Positions 1 to 7,806 of a stretch of DNA of 61,556 bases are shown piece by piece (the first letter of the stretch is position 1; the number at the start of each line of letters is the position of its first letter). This DNA comes from Candidatus Gastranaerophilales bacterium. Lineage in GTDB: Bacteria; Cyanobacteriota; Vampirovibrionia; Gastranaerophilales; Gastranaerophilaceae. The translations under genes were made by a program, and so were the position numbers. A model generated the notes under the pieces. That model made no database searches and had not been told where the DNA came from. It was given only the letters and a program-made list of their open reading frames with translations. The DNA is taken from contig CALUVE010000011.1 in assembly GCA_944324135.1 (NCBI GenBank), positions 1 through 61,556 of the forward strand, in the 5' to 3' direction.

Positions 1-267
1 GGAAATCAAGAGAGTCCATTGAAGGAAGTTTTAAATCAAGATAAGAAATTTTTTAATTTATTTGTAGATTTTAAAGGGTATGTTGACTTCTTTTATTTAA
101 AAGATTTAGTATTTGAGGATTATAAATCTGTAAAAATATTCTTTGGACATTCAGATTTCAAAAATGTAGCTTACCCAAGAACTTCACAGGAATGGAATCT
201 TTGGGCACAAAAAGCACAAGAATTTATTCAGAAAAGGAATGCTAGAATAGATAATGAAACATTTTAG
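1..267 (+). CDS. C-terminal part of an unknown protein (cut by window edge)
   Basis: The frame is open from the first base of the window to a TAG at 265-267, so this is most likely the 3' end of a gene that starts outside. A TTG at 19 could start an 82-residue protein, but no convincing ribosome binding site is visible in the 18 available upstream bases. The visible part is rich in Phe, Lys and Asp and ends in a short basic helix (around residues 60-80). I recognise no domain and assign no function. Confidence 0.5.
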   Translation, partial: GNQESPLKEVLNQDKKFFNLFVDFKGYVDFFYLKDLVFEDYKSVKIFFGHSDFKNVAYPRTSQEWNLWAQKAQEFIQKRNARIDNETF

Positions 268-518
268 AACATTAGTTTGTAATATCCTTTTTCTCGGGAA
301 AACGAAAATCTAACAAATATCCAATTAGGCTGAAATATACACTACAAAAGCGTTTACAAAAGGACTCTTTTTATTTGCCAAAAGAGAATTTGCGATTCCT
401 TAACTCAAAATTCTCTAAATTCTCTCTTTCTAAATTCTCTTAATTTCACTAAATTACGTACTGCGCGCGTATTTGCACTATATAAAATAGCGCTAACCCT
501 TGCTATGATTGGTAAAAT
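268..518. other. Spacer downstream of tmRNA with short AT-rich repeats
   Basis: No gene is seen. Positions about 407-450 hold three imperfect copies of a unit like AAATTCTCT. On the minus strand, just after the tmRNA, about 475-493 can form a 7-bp hairpin with one wobble pair, but it lacks a T-tract, so it is a weak terminator candidate. Confidence 0.4.
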
Positions 519-914
519 TGGAGACGGCGGGAGTCGAACCCGCGTCCAAAATGGATCTAAACAAACCTCTACGTGTGTAGATACTATTTCGCTCAACTGA
601 TTCAGGTAAGTATCACCACCCTTAAATCAGCCCTAGGTTTTATTTTAGGGAAACTCTAAACCCCCGACGGTTATCTTGATGCCGCTACCGTCATCGCGGC
701 ACTGCGGCTTGCATAATGGACCCATAGCACCGGCAAGCTGGGCGCTATAAGTAGCTAGTCAGAGACTAAGCAGCCAAAGCATATGCTCTTGGGCTGAAGT
801 CTGCTTTAATTACATTGTTAGCATTTAATTTAGTTTGCTCGTTGATATCCGAGAACAGCGCTCGGACACGCAGCTTGTTTCAATCGTGCATCCTGTCAAA
901 TCCAAAACGTCCCC
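519..914 (-). ncRNA. ssrA: tmRNA (transfer-messenger RNA)
   Basis: tmRNA rescues ribosomes stalled on broken mRNAs by adding a degradation tag. The minus strand starts with GGGGACG (908-914) and ends with CGTCTCC plus discriminator A (519-525); these form a 7-bp acceptor stem with one G-U pair. The T-arm (GCGGGTTCGACTCCCGC) is directly upstream of the 3' end, and the D-loop-like GGATTTGACAGG follows the 5' stem. The next bases after the discriminator are ATT, so CCA is not encoded and must be added by a nucleotidyltransferase. Internally a tag reading frame runs from GCT at 820-822 to TAG at 766-768, encoding ANNVIKADFSPRAYALAA. It is one-piece, not permuted. A sigma-70-type promoter lies upstream. 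Confidence 0.96.
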
Positions 915-944
915 GTATTTTCTTTTCAATGTCCTGTATTTTCT

Positions 945-973
945 ATTATAACCTGTTTTATACTTATTTTCAA
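945..973 (-). promoter_or_regulatory. sigma-70-type promoter of ssrA
   Basis: On the minus strand there is TTGAAA (968-973), a 17-bp spacer and TATAAT (945-950). Transcription would start about 25-30 nt before the mature tmRNA 5' end, consistent with RNase P trimming a short leader. Confidence 0.75.
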
Positions 974-1012
974 CTGATAGCAAAAAATATTTTTACTTGT
1001 TTTACTACTTAT

Positions 1013-1726
1013 ATGAAAATTCAAAGAACCGAAAATCAACAATATTTTACTTCTTGCTTAAATCCTATCAAACCTTTTCAGGTAGAGACTAATTTGGGGA
1101 AACTTAATTTCTCGGAAGTGAAACGCTCTCAACTTAAAGATGCAAATCTTCTGGACGAAATTGCCGATTTTTTCTGTACAAACTTCGCATCTTTTACTAA
1201 CGACCCTTATTGGCTCGCTTATAGAAATCCTAGGAATAAAAATTATTTGCGTAAAGGTTACGTCGATTATATGCGGCCAAAAATTAAATATGATGACGGC
1301 AACTTAACAATGCTCACAGGTCGCGATGAAAATGGAGTGCTGCGCGCAGGATGTCTTTCTTATAGTTTTGATCAGGTGCCGCACGCTTGCTATACAACGT
1401 GTTATATAGATTCTATTGCCGTGGATAAAAAGTTCCGCGGGTTCGGGCTCGGAAAAACTATGCTGGAGAAAACTATTGATATTAATAAAAATACGTTTAC
1501 TGATGTTTTTCTTAAAGGTGAAAAGAAAGCTGCAGGGTTTTATGAAAAAATGGGGTTTGAGAAAATGACTCCGGAAAACCCAAAACAGCGATTTACGGTT
1601 AATGTTATTGCGGAACACGGCGATGGTGACGGCTATCCGGATTATGTGCATTTCTTTACAAAGCATATCCAGCCGGACAAACCTCTATGGTATGAAGTGA
1701 TTAATAAACTTTTGTTCCGGCATTAG
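1013..1726 (+). CDS. GNAT-family N-acetyltransferase
   Basis: Likely transfers an acyl group from acyl-CoA to an amine; the substrate is unknown. The start is set at ATG 1013 (237 residues), because the longer open frame runs back into the divergent tmRNA. The GNAT core is visible: beta-4 with IDSIAV at about 132-137, followed by the acetyl-CoA pyrophosphate loop RGFGLGK at 142-148, and the C-terminal GFYEKMGF at about 175-182 that closes the fold. The N-terminal 100 residues are not assigned. No clear Shine-Dalgarno sequence is seen before the start. Its 3' end overlaps the convergent HTH/zinc gene by a few bases. Confidence 0.8.
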   Translation: MKIQRTENQQYFTSCLNPIKPFQVETNLGKLNFSEVKRSQLKDANLLDEIADFFCTNFASFTNDPYWLAYRNPRNKNYLRKGYVDYMRPKIKYDDGNLTMLTGRDENGVLRAGCLSYSFDQVPHACYTTCYIDSIAVDKKFRGFGLGKTMLEKTIDINKNTFTDVFLKGEKKAAGFYEKMGFEKMTPENPKQRFTVNVIAEHGDGDGYPDYVHFFTKHIQPDKPLWYEVINKLLFRH

Positions 1727-2127
1727 GAATGTATTTGGAATGTGCATTTGGTACAGTGAGCTTTAGGATGCAATACAAGGTTATCCTCTAAATCATACAT
1801 TTTTGCTATCCTTGTGACTAAAGGTGCTCCGCATCTGGGGCATTTTAATCCGCCGGCGCCGTTTAAAATTAATTCTTTCAGACTTTCTATTATCTCAAGC
1901 GACACTGAGTTATTTGAAAAATCTTTTTCCAGTTTTTTAATCTCTTCCGGTGCGCACCTCAAACCTTTTGCCAGACTCTGCCGGATTGTTACAGGCAAAA
2001 ATAGTTCCTTGCCTGATTCTATATCTTCAATCAGGCTTAACTCAATATTGCATTTTTCTGCAAGACCCCGCGGAGAAAGCCCGAGACGGTCTCTTTTTTG
2101 TTGTACAAATTGTGCTAATGTTTTCAT
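1723..2127 (-). CDS. XRE-type HTH protein with C-terminal zinc ribbon
   Basis: A 134-residue probable DNA-binding protein. Residues 1-65 look like an XRE/Cro-type helix-turn-helix (KTLAQFVQQKRDRLGLSPRG followed by an ENI-like recognition part). The C-terminus has two Cys pairs, CPRC at 96-99 and CTKC at 125-128, which should bind one zinc. It lies downstream of the lipobox protein gene on the same strand but is separated from it by a strong terminator, so it is probably transcribed on its own. The target is unknown. The stop codon overlaps the end of the convergent acetyltransferase gene. Confidence 0.75.
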   Translation of the reverse strand: MKTLAQFVQQKRDRLGLSPRGLAEKCNIELSLIEDIESGKELFLPVTIRQSLAKGLRCAPEEIKKLEKDFSNNSVSLEIIESLKELILNGAGGLKCPRCGAPLVTRIAKMYDLEDNLVLHPKAHCTKCTFQIHS

Positions 2128-2144
2128 AGTTATTATTATATACC

Positions 2145-2174
2145 AAAAGCTCTCTTTTTATAAAGAGAGCTTTT
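2145..2174 (-). terminator. Rho-independent terminator
   Basis: AAAAGCTCTCTTT pairs with AAAGAGAGCTTTT around a short AT loop, giving T-tracts on both strands. It lies just past the end of the minus-strand lipobox protein gene. The stem core AAGCTCTCT is the same as in the terminator at 7387-7415 that ends the paralogous gene. Confidence 0.8.
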
Positions 2175-2209
2175 AGTGTGTTTGAAGAATATATTTTTAG
2201 TGTGTGTGA

Positions 2210-3364
2210 TTAATCTTGTTCATCTTCAGGTTTTTCGCCTAATTTAACAGCGATATCAGACCATCTCCACATCAATTCTTCACCAGGCATGTGACCGTAA
2301 GGTTCAAAGAAGAATACTGATTTAGGTTCGTCACCAGGTCTGATAGAACCTTTATCAATGTCTTGTCCGCCTGTGATGTCTCTGCGGAGAAGCATTCCTG
2401 TTCCTTTTGTCAATGTGGTTTCTTTGTCAAGTCTGTAGCCGTCAGCTGTTTCCGGTTTTTGAGAAGCACTTCCGCGCGGTACTTTGTGTTCTAAGTACAA
2501 GCCGCCGTTTTGTGATTTAGATATGCTTAACTCACCGTATGTCATATTTTTGCCAGGAACGATAGCTTCTTCTTCGTCATCCCAGCCGTAAGTTGTTCTG
2601 TCGTATACCGGTGTTCTTTCAGAAGATTTTTTACCTTTCAGGTCGTAAACATTCAAAGCGTTGTTCCATTCATCTTTGCCTATTATACGGGTGATAATAT
2701 CACCGTTGCCTTCCGGAGTGATGCCTACTTCTTCCATCATATCTTTCATGATGTCAAATACTTCTGAATCGTATTTTCGTCTGATATAAACAGTGTCGCC
2801 CGGAATAATTACAGGATACGGAATAGTATCGTGTTTTACGATAGTATCTGTTTTTGGAATATAAACAGTATCAACTTTCGGTACGAATACAGTATCTACT
2901 TTTGGAATGTAGATAGTATCGTTTTGACCCGGCAGATAGAGAGTATCTGTTTTGTTTATATAGAGTGTATCAGTTTTCGGGATATAGAGAGTATCTGTTT
3001 TTCCCGGAACTTCTACGAATGTGGTGTCGTGAATAATTTTGTCCATCCAAACTGTATCAGGTTTTTGCCAGATTGGGATGAATAATGTGTCTTTCGGGTT
3101 GTAAATAGTTAATTCATCTCTGATATCAATATCAATATTATCATCGCAGCTTGTCATCATAGACCCTGCAATAGGTGTCATCAATACAGCAAGAGCCATA
3201 GCTTTTGTAGCTTTTGAAAATGCATTGTTTGATACTTTGTTTTGCGGGGTATTATTTCTTACTTCGATAGGGTTTGTTTGATTTTCAACAGGTTTCTTTT
3301 TGTTGTTATTTTTATTAGAACGGAAACCTTGAAAACTTACATTGCTTATAGCATTAATTGGCAT
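2210..3364 (-). CDS. Lipobox protein with DTLYIP-type octapeptide repeats (paralog 1)
   Basis: Unknown function. The start is ATG 3364 (384 residues), chosen because AGGAGG sits 8 nt upstream; the longer frame has no such site. The order of parts is: an N-terminal motif NVSFQGF (8-14), a polar Asn/Lys-rich stretch (15-50), a hydrophobic segment (about 52-70), and MTSC ending at Cys73, which resembles a lipoprotein signal cleavage site followed by Asp-Asp. Next come tandem repeats of about eight residues around TDTLYIPK (122-180), then a globular C-terminal region with WDDE and PGKN motifs. The C-terminal half matches the gene at 6020-7363. A lipobox this far from the N-terminus is unusual, so surface anchoring is only an inference. 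Confidence 0.85.
   Translation of the reverse strand: MPINAISNVSFQGFRSNKNNNKKKPVENQTNPIEVRNNTPQNKVSNNAFSKATKAMALAVLMTPIAGSMMTSCDDNIDIDIRDELTIYNPKDTLFIPIWQKPDTVWMDKIIHDTTFVEVPGKTDTLYIPKTDTLYINKTDTLYLPGQNDTIYIPKVDTVFVPKVDTVYIPKTDTIVKHDTIPYPVIIPGDTVYIRRKYDSEVFDIMKDMMEEVGITPEGNGDIITRIIGKDEWNNALNVYDLKGKKSSERTPVYDRTTYGWDDEEEAIVPGKNMTYGELSISKSQNGGLYLEHKVPRGSASQKPETADGYRLDKETTLTKGTGMLLRRDITGGQDIDKGSIRPGDEPKSVFFFEPYGHMPGEELMWRWSDIAVKLGEKPEDEQD
2830..3010 (-). repeat. 24-bp coding minisatellite (octapeptide repeat)
   Basis: Within the lipobox protein the DNA repeats with a period of about 24 bp, giving about six units of (K/x)-(T/V/N)-D-T-(L/I/V)-(Y/F)-(I/V/L)-(P/N). Unit lengths vary slightly: one unit carries a two-residue insertion. 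The pattern suggests growth by slippage or unequal exchange. Confidence 0.8.
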
Positions 3365-3581
3365 GTTACGTAACCTCCTTAACTGGTTAATAGTGTGTTT
3401 TATGATTATACTAAAAAGAAACATAATTTTCTTTGCTAGTAATATTAAAAAAAAATAGTTGTTTCTTTGAAAAGTATTGATATTAGCGGGTTTCGAGAAA
3501 AAATTTTACATTTACAAAACGTTACAATAGACTTTTAGGAAGATTCTGTTGATGAAATTATATTTTTGATGCTTTGTAAAT

Positions 3582-3659
3582 GAGATTCTTCACCCTTAAA
3601 AAGCTGTCGGGTTCAGAATGACAGCTTGGTCCGTCATTCTGAGCAAAGCGAAGAATCTC
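3582..3659. repeat. Nested inverted repeat
   Basis: GAGATTCTTC (3582-3591) is matched by GAAGAATCTC (3650-3659), and inside it AGAATGAC (3615-3622) is matched by GTCATTCT (3633-3640). The sequence can fold into one long hairpin. It resembles the short dispersed non-coding repeats found in many bacterial genomes. Confidence 0.75.
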
Positions 3660-3686
3660 CTAGTTTGAATAAATAGGCAGAGGAAT

Positions 3687-3747
3687 GATATTTTGTCACC
3701 CTGAATTTATTTCAGGGTCTGAGCTTGTTAAATTCTATGCAAAAGTT
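3687..3747. repeat. Dispersed repeat, left copy (relative at 61341-61451)
   Basis: Contains TTTTGTCACCCTGAA, an inner CCCTGAA/TTCAGGG hairpin and AAATTCTATGCAAAAGTT. The reverse complement recurs at 61341-61375 and 61435-61451, where about 60 nt separate the two halves. Confidence 0.75.
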
Positions 3748-3790
3748 CTTTACCATGTTCATTTCTTTCTCTTTTATTGCGAGTAAAAGA

Positions 3791-3807
3791 GCAAACGAAA
3801 CGTTTGC
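3791..3807. repeat. Palindromic repeat, variant copy
   Basis: GCAAACG-AAA-CGTTTGC is followed by ATCAACA. It is a variant of the palindrome GCAAACAT-N-ATGTTTGC found at four other places in this window. Confidence 0.65.
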
Positions 3808-3942
3808 ATCAACAGGTATAAAGAAAATAGCATAACTTATAGTAAACTGCACAATTAAGAAACGAAACCAAAGAAAGAGAAAAACGCGACCAAATGAAAC
3901 GAGTAATCAGAAACTACGTTTCTGAAATTTCCTTGTTCTGAT

Positions 3943-3959
3943 GCAAACATCATGTTTGC
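3943..3959. repeat. Palindromic repeat GCAAACAT-C-ATGTTTGC
   Basis: A perfect 8-bp inverted repeat with one central base, in the inverted orientation relative to the right-end copies (preceded by CTGAT). Confidence 0.75.
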
Positions 3960-4113
3960 CCAAACCCCTCACCTGAATTTCTAGAACTCGCATCCGCTCG
4001 TTAAGAAATTCTCCCTCTCCCGCAAGGGGCGAGGGTTGTTTTTTTCTCCCCTCTACCTTTGGGAGAGGGGTAGGGGGTGAGGGTTGAGAACCTCTTACAG
4101 GCGACGTAAAAGC

Positions 4114-4166
4114 CGCCTTTTGAAAGACATTTAAAGTTCATTGAACATCTTCAAAAGGCGGTTTTT
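4114..4166. terminator. Bidirectional terminator downstream of recA
   Basis: CCGCCTTTTGAA (4114-4125) pairs perfectly with TTCAAAAGGCGG (4150-4161), with T-runs on both outer sides (GTTTTT on the plus strand, GCTTTT on the minus strand). It lies about 45 nt past the recA stop codon. Confidence 0.8.
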
Positions 4167-4189
4167 CAGTTTGTGGAAATAGTGTTGAT

Positions 4190-4206
4190 GCAAACATTAT
4201 GTTTGC
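4190..4206. repeat. Palindromic repeat abutting the recA stop
   Basis: GCAAACAT-A-ATGTTTGC on the minus strand, followed on that strand by ATCAACACTATTTCC. The whole stretch of about 34 nt is nearly identical to copies at 60443-60476 and 61522-61556. Its edge touches the recA stop codon. Confidence 0.8.
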
Positions 4207-5231
4207 TAGGCAGCGAGTTTTTCGCGAACCAATCGTTCAACTTCGTTCAGTATATCAGGGTTTTCTGATAAAAATTCTTTTGCCTTGTCTCTTCCCTGAC
4301 CTAGTTTTTCATCGTTAAAGCTGAACCATGCGCCGGCTTTCTTCACAATGTCAAGGTTAACCGCAACATCTAAAATATTGCCGATTTTGCAGATACCTTT
4401 GCCAAAAATAATATCAAATTCAGCAGTTCTGAACGGAGGTGCAACTTTGTTTTTAACAACTCTTACTCTGACATGGTTGCCGACATCGCCGTCATCCCCT
4501 TTAACGCTTTCTGTACGTTTAATTTCCATTCTGACAGATGCGTAGTATTTCAGAGCGTTACCACCGGTTGTTGTTTCAGGATTTCCGTACATAACACCGA
4601 TTTTCATTCTTAACTGGTTGATGAAAATTACGGTTGTGTTAGTTTTTCCTATGACACCTGTGAGTTTTCTTAGAGCTTTGGACATCAAACGAGCCTGCAG
4701 ACCCATTTGCTGATCTTCCATAGACCCCTCAATTTCAGCTTTCGGAACGAGTGCCGCAACAGAGTCAACTACAACGACATCAACAGCGCCGGAACGTACA
4801 AGTTCTTCTGTAATATCAAGTGCCTGTTCACCGGTATCCGGTTGTGAAATTAAAAGGTCATCAACTTTAACACCGAGGTTTCTTGCATATTCAGGGTCAA
4901 GCGCGTGTTCGGCATCAACGTAGGCAGCAATGCCGCCGCGTTTTTGACATTCAGCTACAATGTGCTGTGCAAGAGTTGTTTTACCGGAACTTTCAGGCCC
5001 GTAAATCTCTATAATACGACCGCGCGGAACTCCGCCAATACCAAGTGCTACGTCAAGCGCCAGTGCACCTGTCGGTATAGCATCAACATTTACGGTTGCT
5101 TTATCGCCCAGTTTCATAATTGAGCCTTTGCCGTAATCTTTTTCTATTTTTTCTATTGCTAATTTAAGCGCCTTGCTTCTTTCATCGGTTGTTTCTGCTG
5201 CTAGCGGTGCTTCTTTGTCTTTTACTGCCAT
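4206..5231 (-). CDS. recA: Recombinase RecA
   Basis: RecA forms ATP-dependent filaments on single-stranded DNA, drives strand exchange and stimulates LexA-type self-cleavage. At 341 residues it is of normal length. The Walker A motif GPESSGKTT is at 78-86, and [12 protein letters not shown] (about 150-161) is the Walker B strand. The L1/L2 and NQLR regions are intact, including [20 protein letters not shown]. The acidic tail usual in proteobacteria is absent; the protein ends in a basic helix. A 163-residue MerR-like gene lies 39 nt upstream on the same strand, so the two are probably co-transcribed. No convincing SOS box was recognised. Confidence 0.98.
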   Translation of the reverse strand: MAVKDKEAPLAAETTDERSKALKLAIEKIEKDYGKGSIMKLGDKATVNVDAIPTGALALDVALGIGGVPRGRIIEIYGPESSGKTTLAQHIVAECQKRGGIAAYVDAEHALDPEYARNLGVKVDDLLISQPDTGEQALDITEELVRSGAVDVVVVDSVAALVPKAEIEGSMEDQQMGLQARLMSKALRKLTGVIGKTNTTVIFINQLRMKIGVMYGNPETTTGGNALKYYASVRMEIKRTESVKGDDGDVGNHVRVRVVKNKVAPPFRTAEFDIIFGKGICKIGNILDVAVNLDIVKKAGAWFSFNDEKLGQGRDKAKEFLSENPDILNEVERLVREKLAA

Positions 5232-5270
5232 TACTAAAATCCCTTTTCAACTAATAATTTGTATAATATA

Positions 5271-5762
5271 TTAATCCCAGCTGTGGCGTTCTTTTTTTCT
5301 GTATAAGCCTAACCCTACCGGTTTGTATGCGCTGAGGTCGTTTTTCAACTGGTAAATTTCTTTGTTCAATGTAATGATTTTTTGTCTGAGGGTTTCATTG
5401 TCTGTCTTGCAGCGGATTAATTCAACCACTACTTCATCCATACCCTCTAATTTTTCATCTATCACACGGGAAATTGTTTCATTCAGGTTCTTTTCCATAT
5501 CCTGAAGAGAATTAAGAATACTTCTGACGGCAGAAACCTGTTTTGCTTCTGCTATGGGGTTTGTTACAACATTTTTTTGAGCTTGCACTTTGCGTAAGTT
5601 TTTAACTTCTTCATAAGAAAAATAAGTTTGTCCTTTAGTGTTCTTTCTCGGCAATATGGATGCGCGTTTGCAAAGTTCAACAATCTCTTTGTTATCAGCA
5701 TTCAGAATGTTTCTGACTTCCTGCGGTGATAACGTTTTCTCCCTTAACTCTTGTTTTAACAT
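5271..5762 (-). CDS. MerR-like HTH / coiled-coil protein upstream of recA
   Basis: A 163-residue protein. Residues 10-58 (LSPQEVRNIL through YFSYEEVKNLRKV) look like the winged helix of a MerR/excisionase-type DNA-binding domain. Residues about 75-150 have heptad-like Leu/Ile spacing and should form a coiled coil that could dimerise the protein. It has no visible ligand or metal motif. The 39-nt gap to recA suggests one operon. A role in chromosome or recA regulation is possible, but nothing in the sequence proves it. Confidence 0.75.
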   Translation of the reverse strand: MLKQELREKTLSPQEVRNILNADNKEIVELCKRASILPRKNTKGQTYFSYEEVKNLRKVQAQKNVVTNPIAEAKQVSAVRSILNSLQDMEKNLNETISRVIDEKLEGMDEVVVELIRCKTDNETLRQKIITLNKEIYQLKNDLSAYKPVGLGLYRKKERHSWD

Positions 5763-6019
5763 GTTTTATCCCTCAAACTTTTCCCATTAATATTCTAGTA
5801 TTTCTATGCAAAAAAAACAAATAATTTTACAATCTTGTAACAACACTTAATATATTACTCCTGCGTCTAAATCGGGGGAATTGTTCGTAACATTTCTTAA
5901 CATGAATTTTAAAAAAGGCAATTCTCAAATTCAAAAATTTTTTATTAAAGTATCACGGGGAAAATTTAAAATTTTTCTAAATTTATTGGGGAAACAATTG
6001 AGGATAAAAGGAGATTATT

Positions 6020-7363
6020 ATGGCACTTGAAGGAGTTAAATCATCAACAGCAGCAACAACAACACAAACAGGGGAACCGGTTAGATTTTCGTTCCAGAAA
6101 GAAACACCTGCACAACAATTACAGAAATTGCTTGCAGAACAGAAAAAGAAATACGATGCAATGACACCGGAAGAAAAAGCAAAATATGACAAAGCAGGTG
6201 AAGAAGCACTTGCTCAATCAATCAAAGAATCACGTGAAGCTACAGAAAAGAAAGGATTTATCGGACGTATTGTAGACGGATTCAAAAAAGATTATAAAGA
6301 TGTAGACAGCGTGGGCGATTTCCTAAAAGCAACAGTAGCCAGAGCAAATCGTACAGGCGCAACAGCAATTCTCGGCGCAGGTTTAGCTCTTATTGGCGGC
6401 GGTGCGGCACTTAAAGCAATGAAAGGTGCAAAAGCTCTCAGCGGTCTTGCAACCGGTGCAAAAACTATCGGTAAAGTATCATCAGCTACAAAAGCACTCG
6501 GTACTGCAGCAATTCTTCCTGCAGCAGCAGCTTTGACAAGTTGTGAAAAAGACAGTTTTCTTGATGACAACTATGATATATACACAGAAGATAAACTTCC
6601 TGTACAACCGCGCGAAATCATAAACACAGTCGAAGTTCCTGTTATAAAACGCGATACTTTATGGCAAGAGCGTGTTGATACACTTGAAGTTCCTGTATAT
6701 ATAACAGAGACTGATACACTTTGGCAAACTAAAATAGATACAGTTTATGTTCCTGAGGTAGTACATGATACAATTTATCAGGAAATCCAGTTACCGCCTG
6801 AAATTATTACAGAAATACCTGATTATCACTCTGAAGTAAACCCTTACATTGACGATATGATGGATGAACTGGGTGTTAAACAGGAAGGCGATGGCGAATT
6901 CACAGAATCATTCGTAACTTATGATGAACATAACTCAAGAGTTATTCAGCTTGTACTTGACCCGCAAGCATCAGCTAGAGACGGAAGTTCATTAAGATAC
7001 AATAAAATCGTAACTAACTGGGATGACGAAGCAGGTACAATCACTCCGGGTAAAAATGAAGAACGTGGAACAGTTGATGTATCAATCTCACACACAGGTG
7101 ACGGTCTGAATTTACTGGAAAAAGGTCAAGGCGTACAAACTATGGATCTCAACAGAGAAGGTAACCTCTATATGGTTCAAAACAAAAGTGGTGAATCAAC
7201 CAGCTCTTATGAGCCGACCCCATTACTCCAAGCCGGCGGCTGGTTATCAAGAGGCGACTTTGACAACTCAATCAAATGGAACTGGCAAACAGGCGCATTC
7301 GGTCACTTCACCAACGCAACCAGAAAGAAATCTAATGCTCCGGTTAAAGGTGATCAACAATAA
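6020..7363 (+). CDS. N-extended lipobox protein with DTLW/DTVY repeats (paralog 2)
   Basis: Unknown function, 447 residues, start set by AAAGGAG 8 nt before ATG 6020. Parts in order: VRFSFQKE near the N-terminus (21-28), a Lys/Glu-rich helix (32-95), Ala/Gly-rich hydrophobic segments (about 112-130 and 161-173), and LTSC ending at Cys175, which fits a lipobox consensus and is followed by EKDS. Next come degenerate repeats (RDTLWQ, VDTLEVP, TDTLWQ, IDTVYVP) and a C-terminal region with MMDELG, WDDE and PGKN motifs shared with the gene at 2210-3364. The two paralogs flank the recA pair on opposite strands. Membrane insertion and lipidation are inferred. Confidence 0.88.
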   Translation: MALEGVKSSTAATTTQTGEPVRFSFQKETPAQQLQKLLAEQKKKYDAMTPEEKAKYDKAGEEALAQSIKESREATEKKGFIGRIVDGFKKDYKDVDSVGDFLKATVARANRTGATAILGAGLALIGGGAALKAMKGAKALSGLATGAKTIGKVSSATKALGTAAILPAAAALTSCEKDSFLDDNYDIYTEDKLPVQPREIINTVEVPVIKRDTLWQERVDTLEVPVYITETDTLWQTKIDTVYVPEVVHDTIYQEIQLPPEIITEIPDYHSEVNPYIDDMMDELGVKQEGDGEFTESFVTYDEHNSRVIQLVLDPQASARDGSSLRYNKIVTNWDDEAGTITPGKNEERGTVDVSISHTGDGLNLLEKGQGVQTMDLNREGNLYMVQNKSGESTSSYEPTPLLQAGGWLSRGDFDNSIKWNWQTGAFGHFTNATRKKSNAPVKGDQQ

Positions 7364-7386
7364 TCTCCCGATTATATACAATAAAA

Positions 7387-7415
7387 AAGCTCTCTGAAAT
7401 CAGAGAGCTTTTTTA
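7387..7415. terminator. Bidirectional Rho-independent terminator
   Basis: AAGCTCTCTG-AAAT-CAGAGAGCTT with a T-run on the plus strand and a run of A on the left side, which serves as a T-run for the minus strand. It lies between the convergent lipobox gene and rpmB. Confidence 0.9.
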
Positions 7416-7438
7416 TTGTAATGTTTTGTTTTTACTAT

Positions 7439-7630
7439 TTAAACAGCTTTAACAACTTTGTTAGCTTTCAGACAAGAAGTACAAACTCTGATTCTTTTTG
7501 TTTGACCGTTAACAACTGCTTTAACAGTTTGGAGGTTAGGTTCTTGAGTGTGTACGATTTGTTTATGAGAGAAAGTTAATTTAGCTGCTTTAATCGGTGC
7601 TTTACCGCAGATTTCACAATGTTTTGCCAT
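7439..7630 (-). CDS. rpmB: Ribosomal protein bL28
   Basis: A 63-residue component of the large ribosomal subunit near the E site. CEIC at 5-8 and CTSC at 51-54 form a zinc-binding site, so this is the C+ form of bL28. The NGQTKRIRVCTSCLKA segment is typical. AAAAGGAAAATC lies just before the start codon. The gene stands alone and shares a terminator with the convergent lipobox gene. Confidence 0.97.
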   Translation of the reverse strand: MAKHCEICGKAPIKAAKLTFSHKQIVHTQEPNLQTVKAVVNGQTKRIRVCTSCLKANKVVKAV

Positions 7631-7806
7631 AATTGATTTTCCTTTTCTAGCTAGTCGTATAATTCTATGATATATTAAAAAACTATTTTTGCAAGTGTCA
7701 TGTTAAAATTTGTGAATAAGTGTCATTAAGTGAGTGCTGGAGAGAGAAACGTGATGAGTCGTTTACAAAATACTGTAAGTCTGATTTAGTAATCCTGCGG
7801 AAAAAT

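Larger units (their letters stand above)
3365..4113. other. Repeat-rich intergenic region
   Basis: About 750 nt without a convincing gene. The first 100 nt are the AT-rich promoter side of the lipobox gene, with a minus-strand TATAAT near 3402-3407. The rest is a mosaic of dispersed repeats: an inverted repeat at 3582-3659, an element at 3687-3747 related to the right end of this window, two palindromes at 3791-3807 and 3943-3959, and GC-rich hairpin-forming sequence at about 3960-4090. Confidence 0.7.

Noticed and set aside
815-1012. N-terminal extension of the acetyltransferase frame
   Set aside because: It runs through the tmRNA gene and its promoter on the other strand; the protein homology-like region starts after ATG 1013.
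3365-4190. CRISPR array in the repeat-rich spacer
   Set aside because: The repeats are of different families, not regularly spaced, and no cas gene is near.
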